Shown piece by piece: positions 1-10,459 of a DNA stretch of 64,000 nucleotides. Position numbers and translations under genes: made by a program. A model generated the notes under the pieces. The model had not been told where the DNA came from and searched no databases. It saw only the letters and a list, made by a program, of their open reading frames with translations. Positions within the stretch are counted from its first letter, which is position 1. Each line of letters starts with the position of its first letter. The stretch comes from Geodermatophilus sp. DSM 45219. GTDB lineage: Bacteria > Actinomycetota > Actinomycetes > Mycobacteriales > Geodermatophilaceae. Location of the stretch: positions 248,001 to 312,000 of the forward strand of contig NZ_FNIQ01000003.1 in NCBI RefSeq assembly GCF_900104025.1, written 5' to 3'.

Positions 1-2
1 AG

Positions 3-449
3 TCGATCGCCGAGTCGGTGACCGACCAGGCGCGTTCGGCCGTCGCCCTGCTGGGTGGCGGCGAGGAGTCCGACGACCTGCCCGAGGACTTCGGCCGGCG
101 GCCCGGCGGTGCGGACGACGTGCTGCTCCGGCTCGCCCACGCGCCGGCGGCCCTCGCCGCGGTGCTGGCCGCGCTGCCCGCCGGCACCCCCGTGTCCGCG
201 CACGCCGCCACAGGAGTGGCCTACGCGGCCGTCCCCGCCGCCGAGGCGGCCGGCGCGCTGCCCCGCCTGCGCGCCGCGATCGCCGAGCACGACGGGACCG
301 CGGTGGTCCTGCGGGCACCCGACGCCGTCCGGGACGCCCTGGACCACTGGGGCCCGGTCGGCGACTCGCTGGAGCTGATGCGGCGGGTCAAGGAGAGGTT
401 CGACCCCGAGCGGCGGATGTCGCCGGGCCGGTTCGTCGGAGGGTTGTAG
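3..449 (+). CDS. glcE: Glycolate oxidase FAD-binding subunit GlcE, C-terminal part (5' truncated)
   Basis: The reading frame is open to the left window edge, so this is the 3' end of a longer gene; an internal GTG at 18 is unlikely to be the real start. The visible ~148 residues match the C-terminal part of GlcE, the second FAD-linked subunit of glycolate (or D-lactate) oxidase. The end of the protein has the family-typical arrangement of RVKERFDPERRMSPGRF, shared with FAD-linked oxidase C-terminal domains. The stop TAG abuts the ATG of the iron-sulfur subunit gene with no spacing, indicating translational coupling. In the complete enzyme GlcD/GlcE carry flavin and GlcF passes electrons to the membrane quinone pool. 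Family identity is fairly secure; glycolate versus D-lactate as substrate cannot be decided from this piece. Confidence 0.8.
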   Translation, partial: SIAESVTDQARSAVALLGGGEESDDLPEDFGRRPGGADDVLLRLAHAPAALAAVLAALPAGTPVSAHAATGVAYAAVPAAEAAGALPRLRAAIAEHDGTAVVLRAPDAVRDALDHWGPVGDSLELMRRVKERFDPERRMSPGRFVGGL

Positions 450-2081
450 ATGACCGAGATCACCCCGGGCAGCCACGGTCAGGGCGACGCACCGCCGCCC
501 GGGTCCCCGGGCGCCTCCCCGAACGTGGGCCCGGTGCGCGACTCGGTCGCCGACCTGCCGTCCGGTGCCCCCACGGGTGCCCAGCGGGCCGCGGACGAGG
601 CGCCGGCCGCGGTCGTGGGAGCGCGCCGGCCGCTCGACATCGGCCAGGACATCGACCTGCCGGCCGGCACCGGAGCGGCCACCGTCGGCACGCCGACCCT
701 GCTGGGCCTGCCTGGCACCCGGCAGGCCGTGCAGCCGGCGTTCGACGAGCACCACCCGCCGGACCCGGCGCTCATCGGCGACTGCGTGCACTGCGGCTTC
801 TGCCTGCCGACCTGTCCCACGTACGTGCTGTGGGGCGAGGAGATGGACAGCCCGCGCGGGCGCATCTACCTCATGAAGGAGGCGCTGGAGGGCGAGCCGC
901 TCGACGACTCGATGGTGCGCCACTTCGACCAGTGCCTGGGGTGCATGGCCTGCGTGACGGCCTGCCCGTCCGGCGTGCAGTACGACAAGCTCATCGAGGC
1001 CACCCGGCCGCAGATCGAGCGGCGGTACGAGCGCTCCCGGGCCGAGAAGCTCTACCGCGACCTCATCTACAACCTGTTCCCCTACCCGCGGCGGCTGCGC
1101 GCCCTGCGCGGGCCGCTGCGGGCGTACCAGGCCAGCCGCCTCGGCAGCCTGCTGACCCGCTCGGGCCTGATCCGCCGGTTGCCGGCTCCCCTGCAGGCGA
1201 TGGAGTCGCTGGCGCCCAAGCTCGGCCCGGTGGAGTCCGTCCCCGAGCGGACCCCGGCCGTGGGACAGCGGCGGGCCGTCGTCGGGCTGCTGGCCGGGTG
1301 CGTGCAGGGCACCTTCTTCCCCGACGTGAACGCCGCGACCGTCCGGGTGCTCGCCGCCGAGGGCTGCGACGTCATCGCGCCGCGGCGGCAGGGTTGCTGC
1401 GGCGCCCTGCCCGGCCACGGCGGCCGGGAGGAGCAGGCCCTCGACTTCGCCAAGCGGACGATCGAGACCTTCGAGCGGGCCGGGGTCGACTACGTCGTGG
1501 TGAACGCGGCGGGCTGCGGCTCGAACATCAAGGAGTACGGGCACCAGCTGCGCGACGAGCCGGAGTGGGCGGAGCGCGCCGAGGCGCTGGCCCGCAGGTC
1601 CCGGGACATCAGCGAGTTCATCGTCGAGATCGGCCCGGTCGCCGAGCGGCACCCGCTGCCGATGACCGTGGCCTACCAGGACGCCTGCCACCTGGCCCAC
1701 GCGCAGGGCATCCGCGAGGAGCCGCGGAAGCTGCTGCGCGGGATCCCCGGCATCGAGCTCAAGCCGCTCGTCGAGGCCGAGCTCTGCTGCGGCAGCGCCG
1801 GCACCTACAACATGCTGCAGCCGGAGCCGGCGCGGGAGCTGGGCGAGCGCAAGGCGGCCGCCGTCCTCGCGACCGGGGCGGACCTCATGGTCACGGCCAA
1901 CCCCGGCTGCTGGATGCAGGTGGCGACGACGCTGGCCCGCATGGGCGAGCGGATGCCGGTCGCCCACACGGTCCAGGTGCTCGACGCCTCGATCCGCGGG
2001 GTGCCGGTCGAGCAGCTGCTCGACCGGGCCCTCAACGGGCCCGGTACCGCCCTGACCCGCCCGACCCCGGCGCAGCGGTGA
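450..2081 (+). CDS. glcF: Glycolate oxidase iron-sulfur subunit GlcF
   Basis: A 543-residue (Fe-S)-binding protein. Two ferredoxin-like motifs, CVHCGFCLPTCP near residue 112 and CLGCMACVTACP near 162, would bind two [4Fe-4S] clusters. Two cysteine-rich CCG domains follow (GCCGALPGHGG near 316 and LCCGSAG near 446). This is the GlcF architecture: electrons from flavin subunits GlcD/GlcE are passed to quinone. About 100 N-terminal residues rich in G, A, P and D precede the first cluster motif; usual GlcF proteins begin much closer to it, so this is an actinobacterial extension or the true start is internal. ATG 450 is chosen because it directly follows the glcE stop. The lactate permease gene downstream suggests that the operon oxidises imported 2-hydroxy acids. 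Confidence 0.88.
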   Translation: MTEITPGSHGQGDAPPPGSPGASPNVGPVRDSVADLPSGAPTGAQRAADEAPAAVVGARRPLDIGQDIDLPAGTGAATVGTPTLLGLPGTRQAVQPAFDEHHPPDPALIGDCVHCGFCLPTCPTYVLWGEEMDSPRGRIYLMKEALEGEPLDDSMVRHFDQCLGCMACVTACPSGVQYDKLIEATRPQIERRYERSRAEKLYRDLIYNLFPYPRRLRALRGPLRAYQASRLGSLLTRSGLIRRLPAPLQAMESLAPKLGPVESVPERTPAVGQRRAVVGLLAGCVQGTFFPDVNAATVRVLAAEGCDVIAPRRQGCCGALPGHGGREEQALDFAKRTIETFERAGVDYVVVNAAGCGSNIKEYGHQLRDEPEWAERAEALARRSRDISEFIVEIGPVAERHPLPMTVAYQDACHLAHAQGIREEPRKLLRGIPGIELKPLVEAELCCGSAGTYNMLQPEPARELGERKAAAVLATGADLMVTANPGCWMQVATTLARMGERMPVAHTVQVLDASIRGVPVEQLLDRALNGPGTALTRPTPAQR

Positions 2082-2188
2082 ACCCGGCCGCCTGGTAGGC
2101 ACCACCCGCACGACCGCGCCACCACACCACCCGCACCACCCGTCCCCCTGCCAGCCTCGTCCCCTCACCGCCGAGGGAAGGAGCCCCG

Positions 2189-3982
2189 TTGTTCGAGCAG
2201 GTCGTCGACCCCGTAGGTGGGTCACTGGCGCTGAGCGCCCTGGTGGCAGCCATACCGCTGCTCACCCTCTTCGTGCTCCTCGGTGCCCTGAAGGTCAAGG
2301 CGTGGTTGGCGGGGCTCATCTCGCTGGCCGTCGCGATCGTCCTGGCCATCCTGGCGTTCCGGATGCCGGTCGGGCAGGCCGTGCTGTCGGCGTCCGAGGG
2401 CGCGGCCTTCGGTTTCTTCCCGATCCTGTGGATCGTCATCAACGCGATCTGGGTCTACAACCTCACGGTCGCCACCGGTCACTTCGACGTCCTGCGGCGC
2501 TCGTTCGAGAAGGTCAGCCCCGACCAGCGGATCCAGGCGATCATCATCGCCTTCTGCTTCGGCGCGCTGCTCGAGGCGCTGGCCGGCTTCGGGACGCCGG
2601 TCGCCATCAGCGTCGTCATGCTCATGGCGCTGGGCTTCCAGCCGATGAAGGCCGCCGCGGTGGCGCTCATCGCCAACACCGCCCCGGTCGCCTTCGGCGC
2701 CCTGGCGACGCCGATCATCACGCTTGCCACGGTGACCTCCGGCGTGAGCGACGACGCCCGGCTGACCGTCGACACCCTGGGTGCCATGGCCGGCCGGCAG
2801 ACGCCGATCCTGGCCGCGTTCGTGCCCCTGGTGCTGGTCTTCGTCGTCGACGGCAAGCGCGGGTTGCGCGACACCTGGCGGGAGGCGCTGGTCGGCGGTG
2901 TCGCGTTCGGCGTCGCCCAGTTCATCGCCTCGAACTACATCTCGGTGCCGCTGACCGACATCATCGCCGCGCTCGTGGCCGCGGCCGCCGTCGTCGCCGT
3001 CGTCCGGATGCGCAAGGCCGCCTACGAGCCGGTCACCGCGGCCACCCTGGCCGGTGGCGGTGCCGGCACCGTGGCCGCCGGGTCCGGCGGCACCCGTGGC
3101 GCCGGCGGGGTCGGCGCGACCGCCGGCGAACAGCTCGGGGACGCACCGGGCGACCAGGCCCCGCGCGACCCGCACGCCCCCGCCGTCGGCAGCGCCGACC
3201 GGCCGGCCGTCGAGGACAGCCGCAACGAGGTCATCAAGGCCTACGCCCCGTACCTGATCATCATCGTCATCTTCTCGCTGGCCAGCCTCGGCCCGGTGAA
3301 GGCCGCGCTGGCCCAGGCCCCGTGGACGACGTCCTTCGCGTGGCCGGGGCTGAACGTCTTCGCTGCCGGCTCGGACACCGAGCTGTCCTCGACGACGTAC
3401 AACTTCAACTGGCTGCCCGCCGCCGGCACGCTGATGATCATCGCCGGCCTGATCACCATGCTCGTCCTGCGGATCTCCCCCGGGCGGGCGTTCAAGGCCT
3501 ACGTCGACACCTACCGCGAGCTCAAGTGGGCCATCGTCACCGTGATGGCGGTGCTCGCGCTGGCCTACGTGCTGAACCAGTCCGGCATGACCAGCCACCT
3601 CGGCCGGCTGCTGGCCGAGACCGGCGGCTTCTTCGCCTTCCTGTCCCCCATCCTGGGCTGGATCGGCGTCGCGGTGACCGGGTCGGACACCTCGGCCAAC
3701 GCGCTGTTCGGCGCCTTGCAGGTCCAGGCGGCGACCAACGCCGGCCTCGACCCGGTGCTGCTCGCCGCGGCCAACTCCTCCGGCGGCGTCATGGGCAAGA
3801 TGGTCAGCCCGCAGAACCTGGCCATCGCCGCCGCCGCGGTCGGCATGGCCGGCCGGGAGGGGGAGCTGTTCCGGAAGGTGTTCGGCTGGAGCATGCTGCT
3901 GTTGCTGCTGATGTGCCTGATCGTGGTCCTGCAGGCCACACCGGTGCTCGGCTGGATGGTCCCCGATCCAGTGAGCGGGTGA
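2189..3982 (+). CDS. lctP: L-lactate permease family transporter (LctP/LldP)
   Basis: A 597-residue polytopic membrane protein of the lactate permease family, which imports lactate and often glycolate with protons. Many hydrophobic segments are visible; the conserved region with EALAGFGTPVAI near residue 130 and the C-terminal region with NSSGGVMGKMVSPQNLA are typical of LctP/GlcA. The start is TTG at 2189, preceded by a strong GGAAGGAG at 2176-2183. Residues about 284-346 form a hydrophilic loop rich in G, A, P and D that looks inserted between membrane segments and is not typical of the family. Placed after glcEF, it most likely supplies their substrate. A perfect hairpin follows the stop. 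Confidence 0.9.
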   Translation: MFEQVVDPVGGSLALSALVAAIPLLTLFVLLGALKVKAWLAGLISLAVAIVLAILAFRMPVGQAVLSASEGAAFGFFPILWIVINAIWVYNLTVATGHFDVLRRSFEKVSPDQRIQAIIIAFCFGALLEALAGFGTPVAISVVMLMALGFQPMKAAAVALIANTAPVAFGALATPIITLATVTSGVSDDARLTVDTLGAMAGRQTPILAAFVPLVLVFVVDGKRGLRDTWREALVGGVAFGVAQFIASNYISVPLTDIIAALVAAAAVVAVVRMRKAAYEPVTAATLAGGGAGTVAAGSGGTRGAGGVGATAGEQLGDAPGDQAPRDPHAPAVGSADRPAVEDSRNEVIKAYAPYLIIIVIFSLASLGPVKAALAQAPWTTSFAWPGLNVFAAGSDTELSSTTYNFNWLPAAGTLMIIAGLITMLVLRISPGRAFKAYVDTYRELKWAIVTVMAVLALAYVLNQSGMTSHLGRLLAETGGFFAFLSPILGWIGVAVTGSDTSANALFGALQVQAATNAGLDPVLLAAANSSGGVMGKMVSPQNLAIAAAAVGMAGREGELFRKVFGWSMLLLLLMCLIVVLQATPVLGWMVPDPVSG

Positions 3983-3989
3983 CCCGCTG

Positions 3990-4033
3990 ACGACGGCGCC
4001 CCCGTACCCGGCCGGGTACGGGGGCGCCGTCGT
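3990..4033. terminator. Perfect 20-bp inverted repeat, bidirectional terminator between convergent genes
   Basis: Arms 3990-4009 and 4014-4033 are exact reverse complements with a 4-base GGCC loop. The element lies between the stop of the rightward lactate permease gene and the stop of the leftward MarR gene. There is no T-run on either side, as is common for actinobacterial terminators, so the function is inferred from the stem and the position. Confidence 0.75.
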
Positions 4034-4045
4034 GCGTGGGCCCGG

Positions 4046-4513
4046 CTACTCGCCTGTCTCGGCCTCGCGGGCCTCACCGAGGCGGTTCAGCCGCGCCAGC
4101 AGCTCGCCGAGCGTGGCGACGTCCTCGGCCGGCCAGCCGGCGAGGTCGGCCTCCCAGCGGGCCCGGCGGGCGTCCCGGATGCGGGACAGCCGGGCCGCGC
4201 CCTCGGCGGAGGTGCTGAGCACCTGGGCGCGGCCGTCGGCGGGGTCGGCCTCGCGGCTGACCAGGCCCAGCGCGACCAGCGAGGACACCTGGCGGCTCAC
4301 CGTGCTCTTGTCCAGCCCGAGCCGGGCCACCAGGTCGCTGGCGCGCAGCGGGCCGGCGTCCTGCAGCAGCGCCAGCAGACCGTAGGCGGCGCCGTCCAGG
4401 TCCGGGTGCAGCTCCCGGGACAGCCGGGCGGAGATGGCCCGGGAGCGGCGCAGCAGCAGGCCGATCTCCCGCTCCACCCGGACGAACGACTCGTGGGTGT
4501 CGACCTGGGTCAC
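4046..4513 (-). CDS. MarR-family transcriptional regulator
   Basis: A 155-residue winged-helix protein. The helix-turn-helix is at about residues 55-80 (LRASDLVARLGLDKSTVS, then a recognition helix), and the wing contains the characteristic DPADGRAQVLS of MarR proteins. MarR dimers usually repress transport, stress or catabolic genes and release DNA on ligand binding. GTG 4513 is chosen because GGAGG stands at the right distance upstream on this strand; the frame stays open further up but without MarR similarity. The gene lies 62 bases downstream of hspR in the same direction and could be co-transcribed with the chaperone operon, or it may regulate the convergent lactate genes. No ligand can be named. 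Confidence 0.85.
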   Translation of the reverse strand: MTQVDTHESFVRVEREIGLLLRRSRAISARLSRELHPDLDGAAYGLLALLQDAGPLRASDLVARLGLDKSTVSRQVSSLVALGLVSREADPADGRAQVLSTSAEGAARLSRIRDARRARWEADLAGWPAEDVATLGELLARLNRLGEAREAETGE

Positions 4514-4575
4514 GACACCTCCTCGCCGGCGCTCGTCGCCACCGTGTCCCCGGGTGCCGTGCTCGTGCACGCTCG

Positions 4576-5061
4576 TCACCGCTCCTCCCGGGGCCGCCAG
4601 ACCACCAGCGCCGAGGTGGCGGGCCGCAGCGGGACGATGGCACCGGAGTAGCCGGCACCGGAGTAGCCGTCGCGCCCGAACCCGGCCCGGACGGCGGACT
4701 CGGCCGCGATCGCCCGGTGCTCGGCGAGCTCGACCTCGGTGATCAGCTCCTGCACCCGTTGCTGCAGCGCCTCCACCTGCGACTCCAGGTCGATGATCCG
4801 CTTGATCCCCGCCAGGTTGACGCCGTCCTCCTGGGACAGCCGCTGGACCTCGCGCAGCAGGGCGACGTCCCGCGGGCTGTACCGCCGGCCGCCGCCCCGG
4901 GTGCGGCCGGGGCTGACCAGGCCGAGGCGGTCGTACTGCCGCAGCGTCTGGGCGTGCATGCCGGCCAGTTCCGCGGCCACCGAGATGACGAAGACCGGGG
5001 CGTCCTCGGCCACGGCGCGGCCGGCGTCGGCCGGCTCGCGCCCGTCGGTCGGCAGGGTCAC
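4576..5061 (-). CDS. hspR: HspR, MerR-family heat-shock repressor
   Basis: A 161-residue MerR-type regulator. The N-terminal DNA-binding domain includes [20 protein letters not shown] and [19 protein letters not shown], followed by a coiled region with [16 protein letters not shown]. HspR represses the dnaK operon by binding HAIR inverted repeats, with DnaK acting as co-repressor through the HspR C-terminus. The C-terminal tail here ([14 protein letters not shown]) is typical of that contact region. The GTG start overlaps the stop of dnaJ by four bases (GTGA), so it is translated as the last gene of dnaK-grpE-dnaJ-hspR and should autoregulate through the HAIR-like site at 8931-8951. Confidence 0.93.
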   Translation of the reverse strand: MTLPTDGREPADAGRAVAEDAPVFVISVAAELAGMHAQTLRQYDRLGLVSPGRTRGGGRRYSPRDVALLREVQRLSQEDGVNLAGIKRIIDLESQVEALQQRVQELITEVELAEHRAIAAESAVRAGFGRDGYSGAGYSGAIVPLRPATSALVVWRPREER

Positions 5062-6281
5062 CGCGCGGCACCTCCCTGCTGCTGCACCGCGGCGGTGATC
5101 CGCGGCCGCGGGTCGCCGAGCTCGGCCTCGAGCACCTTGACGGCCTCCTCCGCGGCGGGTGTGAGCCGCTTGGGCACCGCCACCTCCACGGTGACCAGGA
5201 GGTCGCCGTTGCGGCCCTTGCCGGGCACGCCGCGGCCGCGGACCCGCAGCGTCTGGCCGCTCGCCGTCCCGGCAGGGACCTTGAGCGTGACGTTGCCGTC
5301 GAGCGTGGGCACGGTCAGCGTGGCACCGAGGGTGGCCTCGGCGAAGGTGATCGGCACGGTCAGCGTCAGGTCGTTGCCGGTGCGGCCGAACAGCTCGTGG
5401 CCGGACACGTGGACGACGACGAACAGGTCACCCGCCGGCCCGCCGCGCCGTCCCGGGGCGCCCTTGCCGGCCAGCCGGATGCGCTGGCCGTCCTTGACGC
5501 CGGCCGGGATCCGGACGGTGATCGTGCGGGTCTGGTTGGTGACGCCGTTGCCCGCACAGGTCGGGCAGGGGTCGTCGACCACCTGGCCGGTGCCGCGGCA
5601 GTTGCGGCAGGGCTCGGAGAAGGCGAACGCCCCCTGGCTGCGGCTGGTCACCCCGGCGCCCTGGCACACCGGGCAGGTGTGCGGGCTGGTGCCGGGCTTC
5701 GCGCCGCTGCCGGCGCAGGTCGGACAGGTGCCCGGGCTCTGCATGCGCAGCGGCACCGTCACGCCGAGGACGGCCTCGTCGAAGGAGAGCGTCGCCTCCG
5801 TCTCGACGTCCTGGCCACGGGCCGGGCCGGACGCCGCCTGGCTGCGCGCCCGGGCCGAGCCGGCCCCGGCCCCGGGCCCGGCACCGCCGCCGAAGAGCCC
5901 GCCGAACAGGTCGCCGAGGCCGCCGGCACCGGTGCGCCCGCCGCCGGCCGCGCCGAAGATGTCACCGAGGTCGAACGGCTGACCGCCGCCGGCCCCGCTC
6001 GGGAAGCCGCCGGGGAAGCCGGCCCGCGCGCCCGCGCCGCCGGCCCCGAAGAGGCGACGCGCCTCGTCGTACTCGGCCCGCCGCTTGGGGTCGGAGAGGA
6101 CGTCGTAGGCCTCGGAGACCTCCTTGAACCGGGCCTCGGCCTCGGTGTTGCCCGGGTTCTTGTCCGGGTGCAGGTCGCGGGCCAGCTGGCGGTAGGCCTT
6201 CTTGACGGCCGCCGCGTCGGCGTCCTGGGCGACGCCCAGAGCGGCGTAGTAGTCCTTCTCGATGAAGTCCCGGGTGCTCAT
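5058..6281 (-). CDS. dnaJ: DnaJ, type I Hsp40 co-chaperone
   Basis: A 407-residue type I J-protein that stimulates DnaK ATPase activity and delivers unfolded clients. The J domain occupies roughly residues 8-75 with the HPD tripeptide in LHPDKN. A long glycine/phenylalanine-rich region follows to about residue 175. Four zinc-binding repeats of the CxxCxGxG type ([32 protein letters not shown]) lie at about 182-245, followed by the C-terminal substrate-binding beta domains. This is the dnaJ copy linked to hspR in actinobacteria (often called dnaJ1). ATG 6281 is followed by [12 protein letters not shown], the family N-terminus. Confidence 0.95.
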   Translation of the reverse strand: MSTRDFIEKDYYAALGVAQDADAAAVKKAYRQLARDLHPDKNPGNTEAEARFKEVSEAYDVLSDPKRRAEYDEARRLFGAGGAGARAGFPGGFPSGAGGGQPFDLGDIFGAAGGGRTGAGGLGDLFGGLFGGGAGPGAGAGSARARSQAASGPARGQDVETEATLSFDEAVLGVTVPLRMQSPGTCPTCAGSGAKPGTSPHTCPVCQGAGVTSRSQGAFAFSEPCRNCRGTGQVVDDPCPTCAGNGVTNQTRTITVRIPAGVKDGQRIRLAGKGAPGRRGGPAGDLFVVVHVSGHELFGRTGNDLTLTVPITFAEATLGATLTVPTLDGNVTLKVPAGTASGQTLRVRGRGVPGKGRNGDLLVTVEVAVPKRLTPAAEEAVKVLEAELGDPRPRITAAVQQQGGAAR

Positions 6282-6300
6282 CGGGCGCCCCCTCTCCGCC

Positions 6301-6986
6301 TCAGTCGGCCGCCGGGCCCTCGCCCGGCTGCGCGGGGGCGGCGTCCTCGGCGGGTGCGGCCAGGACCGTCTCCGGGTCGGTGACCGCGACCATCGCCGTC
6401 CGCAGCACCCGGTCGCCGCGGCGGAAACCCTGCCGCAGGACCGTCGTGGCGGTCGGGACGTCGACGTCGGCCGAGGTGTCGTGGATGACCGCCTCGTGCA
6501 GCGCCGGGTCGAACGGGTCGCCGGCCACGCCGAACGCCTCCACGCCCAGGCCGTCGAGCAGCCCCAGGACGCGGTCGGCCACCACCTTGAACGCGCCGTT
6601 CAGGTCGCCGTGGTCCCTGGCCCGCTCGATGTCGTCGACGATCGGGAACAGCTGGGTGGCGAACCGCTCGGCGGCCTGGTCCACCACGAGCTGGCGGTCC
6701 CGGTCGACCCGCCGGCGGTAGTTCGCGTACTCGGCGGTGACCCGCTGGAGGTCCTCGGTCCGTTCCACCAGCTGGCGGGCCAGGTCACCACCTGCACCGT
6801 CGTCGTCCACCACCGTCGGCTGCGCGCCGTCGCCGGCCTCGTACTCGCTCATCTGCTCCCCTGCTGGATCCGCGCCCGGGCGGGCGCCGGCCGGCTGCTC
6901 ACCGGCCGGCACCCGCACGGTGCCGCTGGTCGGGTCGATGCGCCGCTTGTCGCGGATGACGACCCGCGGCTCCTCTTCCCGCTCGC

Positions 6987-6990
<4 letters not shown>
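6301..6990 (-). CDS. grpE: GrpE nucleotide exchange factor
   Basis: A 229-residue GrpE. The first ~75 residues are hydrophilic and poorly conserved. A long helical segment follows ([20 protein letters not shown], then [11 protein letters not shown]), then the beta domain with [16 protein letters not shown] and [18 protein letters not shown], the GrpE signature near the C-terminus. GrpE releases ADP from DnaK and so resets the chaperone cycle. Its ATG overlaps the dnaK stop by four bases (ATGA), showing tight coupling in the operon. dnaJ begins 20 bases after the grpE stop. Confidence 0.94.
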
Positions 6991-8867
<1,877 letters not shown>

Positions 8868-8930
8868 GGAGCTGGCCTCTCTTCCGTGTGCTGGGGTGGT
8901 GCTGGTCCGTGTGGGGAGTCGGGTGTCCGC

Positions 8931-8951
8931 CTTGCGCGGGGTCCACTCAAC
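8931..8951 (-). promoter_or_regulatory. HAIR-like HspR operator upstream of dnaK
   Basis: Read on the coding strand this is GTTGAGT-N7-GCGCAAG. The known HAIR consensus is CTTGAGT-N7-ACTCAAG, so three of fourteen fixed positions differ while the seven-base spacing is exact. It lies about 65 bases upstream of the dnaK ATG and just downstream of the -10 element of the predicted promoter, which is where a repressor would block initiation. HspR itself is encoded as the last gene of the same operon. The identification is a pattern match supported by position. Confidence 0.65.
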
Positions 8952-8963
8952 TTTCCTGCCCAC

Positions 8964-8993
8964 CCTAACGGCAGTCCGCGTGGGAGTGTTCCC
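8964..8993 (-). promoter_or_regulatory. SigH/SigR-type promoter for the dnaK operon
   Basis: On the coding strand the sequence reads GGGAAC (8993-8988), 18 bases, then GTTAGG (8969-8964). This matches the GGAAY-N18-GTT form recognised by the actinobacterial oxidative and heat stress sigma factors SigR/SigH. The -10 ends 12 bases upstream of the HAIR-like operator. In mycobacteria dnaK is controlled by both SigH and HspR, so the arrangement fits known biology; use of this promoter here is inferred. Confidence 0.6.
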
Positions 8994-9118
8994 GGGGTGC
9001 GGCCGCGTCCTGCCCCCGGTCCACCCGATGATCAGCTGAGCTGATCGTTCCGTCTCCGGGCTCACGACCAGTGCTGAGCCAGGACCTGCAGCGTTGAGCC
9101 TGGACGCGGCACAGGACG

Positions 9119-10117
9119 TCAGGCGGACCGTGACGAGAGGACCGACCGGTGGACGACGGTGAAGCGCCGCGGCCCGGTCAGCGGTGTCGCCAGCAGCGCG
9201 GCGAGTCGGGCGCCGACCCGCTCCCACCCCGGTCCGAGATCGGCCCGGGCGACTCGCACCACCCGGATGTCCAGGTCCCGCAGACGGTCCTCACGGCGCT
9301 TCTCCTCCCAGAGCACCCGGGCCGGCGAGCGGCCGTCTCGCGGGTCCTCGTACTTGACCAGCCCGTCGAACTCCACCGCGACGGCCGCCTCCTCGTACCA
9401 GCCGTCCACGCGACCGACCAGGCCGCGGGCGTCGCGGATCTCCACCTGCAGCTCCGGCGCAGGCAACCCGCTCCCCACGATGCGCAACCGCCCGAGCGTC
9501 TCGAGCGGGGACTCCGCGCGCCCGTCCGCCAGGCCTGCGGCCCGCGCCGCGTCGCCGACGCCCACCCAGTGGGTCTCGGCCAGCACCGCGGCCGTCAGCT
9601 CCGGTTGCGACAGGAGCGCGGCATGCAGAGCTGCGTCCATGGCCACGACGGCGTCCTCGAGAGCCCACTCCCGCGCGCAGTCGACGAGTGTCCGCGCGGG
9701 AGCGGTGATGCGGAACGCGCCCATCGCCCGGACGTCGGCCGACGGCAGTGTGGCGCGGGCGACTTCGTACCCCCTCCCGCGTCGCCACTGGACGTCGTCG
9801 GTGAGACGGACGACCTCCGTTCGCGACGGGGGGACGACGATGCCGCCCAGGCGAGCGGCCGACGCATGGCTGACCACGGCGCGCCCGCCCAGCCGGACGA
9901 GCACCGCCGCGCACTCCAGCCGGTGCCGGGCCACCGGGTCGCCGTACGCGGCCTCGAGCACGGGCCTCTCGGCGTACACGCCGCGCCGCAATCGGATCCA
10001 ACGACCTCGGCCGACCTGCGCCTGCACCTCCTCGTAGGTGTAACCGACCCGAATGGCGTCCTTGGAGGCGAAGGCGCCGAACTGGCGGTCGGCCACGGCG
10101 CGGAGGGCGGGGTGCAC
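9119..10117 (-). CDS. AbiEi-antitoxin-like / DUF559-type protein with C-terminal nuclease-like fold
   Basis: A 332-residue protein of a family very common in actinobacteria. The N-terminal ~55 residues resemble the AbiEi antitoxin winged-helix start ([23 protein letters not shown]). The middle has [13 protein letters not shown]. The C-terminal third ([14 protein letters not shown], then [16 protein letters not shown]) resembles the DUF559/Vsr-like endonuclease fold, with the acidic EFDG and a following E/R-rich helix. No AbiEii toxin gene is adjacent, so this is an orphan and a toxin-antitoxin role is not supported here. The GTG start at 10117 gives [16 protein letters not shown], the usual beginning for these proteins. 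Function is unknown; DNA binding or cleavage is a guess from the fold. Confidence 0.75.
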   Translation of the reverse strand: MHPALRAVADRQFGAFASKDAIRVGYTYEEVQAQVGRGRWIRLRRGVYAERPVLEAAYGDPVARHRLECAAVLVRLGGRAVVSHASAARLGGIVVPPSRTEVVRLTDDVQWRRGRGYEVARATLPSADVRAMGAFRITAPARTLVDCAREWALEDAVVAMDAALHAALLSQPELTAAVLAETHWVGVGDAARAAGLADGRAESPLETLGRLRIVGSGLPAPELQVEIRDARGLVGRVDGWYEEAAVAVEFDGLVKYEDPRDGRSPARVLWEEKRREDRLRDLDIRVVRVARADLGPGWERVGARLAALLATPLTGPRRFTVVHRSVLSSRSA

Positions 10118-10459
10118 GGACCGACTCTCGATCGGTCGCCGCTGCAGCAGGGCGGTCGACCCACATCTGTGGACAGCGCCGTCCGAGCTCGGTGACGCGC
10201 GTCCTGGATCACCACTGGACGTGAGGCAGGACCCTTGGCGATCAGCTCACCTAATCATCGGACCACGACGGCGACCATCGGGTGGATCGGGCTCGTCGGC
10301 GGGTGGTTACCGGCGAGTAGCCTGTGCGGCCGACAGCTATCGTCCGACGCGTGCGGGCACCGGTGCCCGCGCACGGCCCTCGACGGCGGCGAGTCCACCC
10401 GCCGTCGTGGCGGGCGGGGGATCAACCGACGCCGCGCAGGCGTCCGGGAGGGATGTTCG
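10118..10459. promoter_or_regulatory. Intergenic region with probable promoter and 5' leader of the EtfD-like gene
   Basis: No protein gene is visible in this 342-base gap. TTACCGGCGAGTAG at 10307-10320 is imperfectly dyad-symmetric, of the general kind seen for TetR-type operators, and overlaps a possible -10 TAGCCT at 10318-10323. A perfect 18-base palindrome, GCGGGCACCGGTGCCCGC, lies at 10353-10370 inside the putative ~130-base leader. A GGGAGGGA ribosome-binding site precedes ATG 10460. The operator reading is weak. Confidence 0.35.

Noticed and set aside
9119-10117. An abortive-infection (AbiE) toxin-antitoxin system
   Set aside because: Only the AbiEi-like protein is present; there is no AbiEii nucleotidyltransferase next to it, and similar orphans are numerous in actinobacteria.
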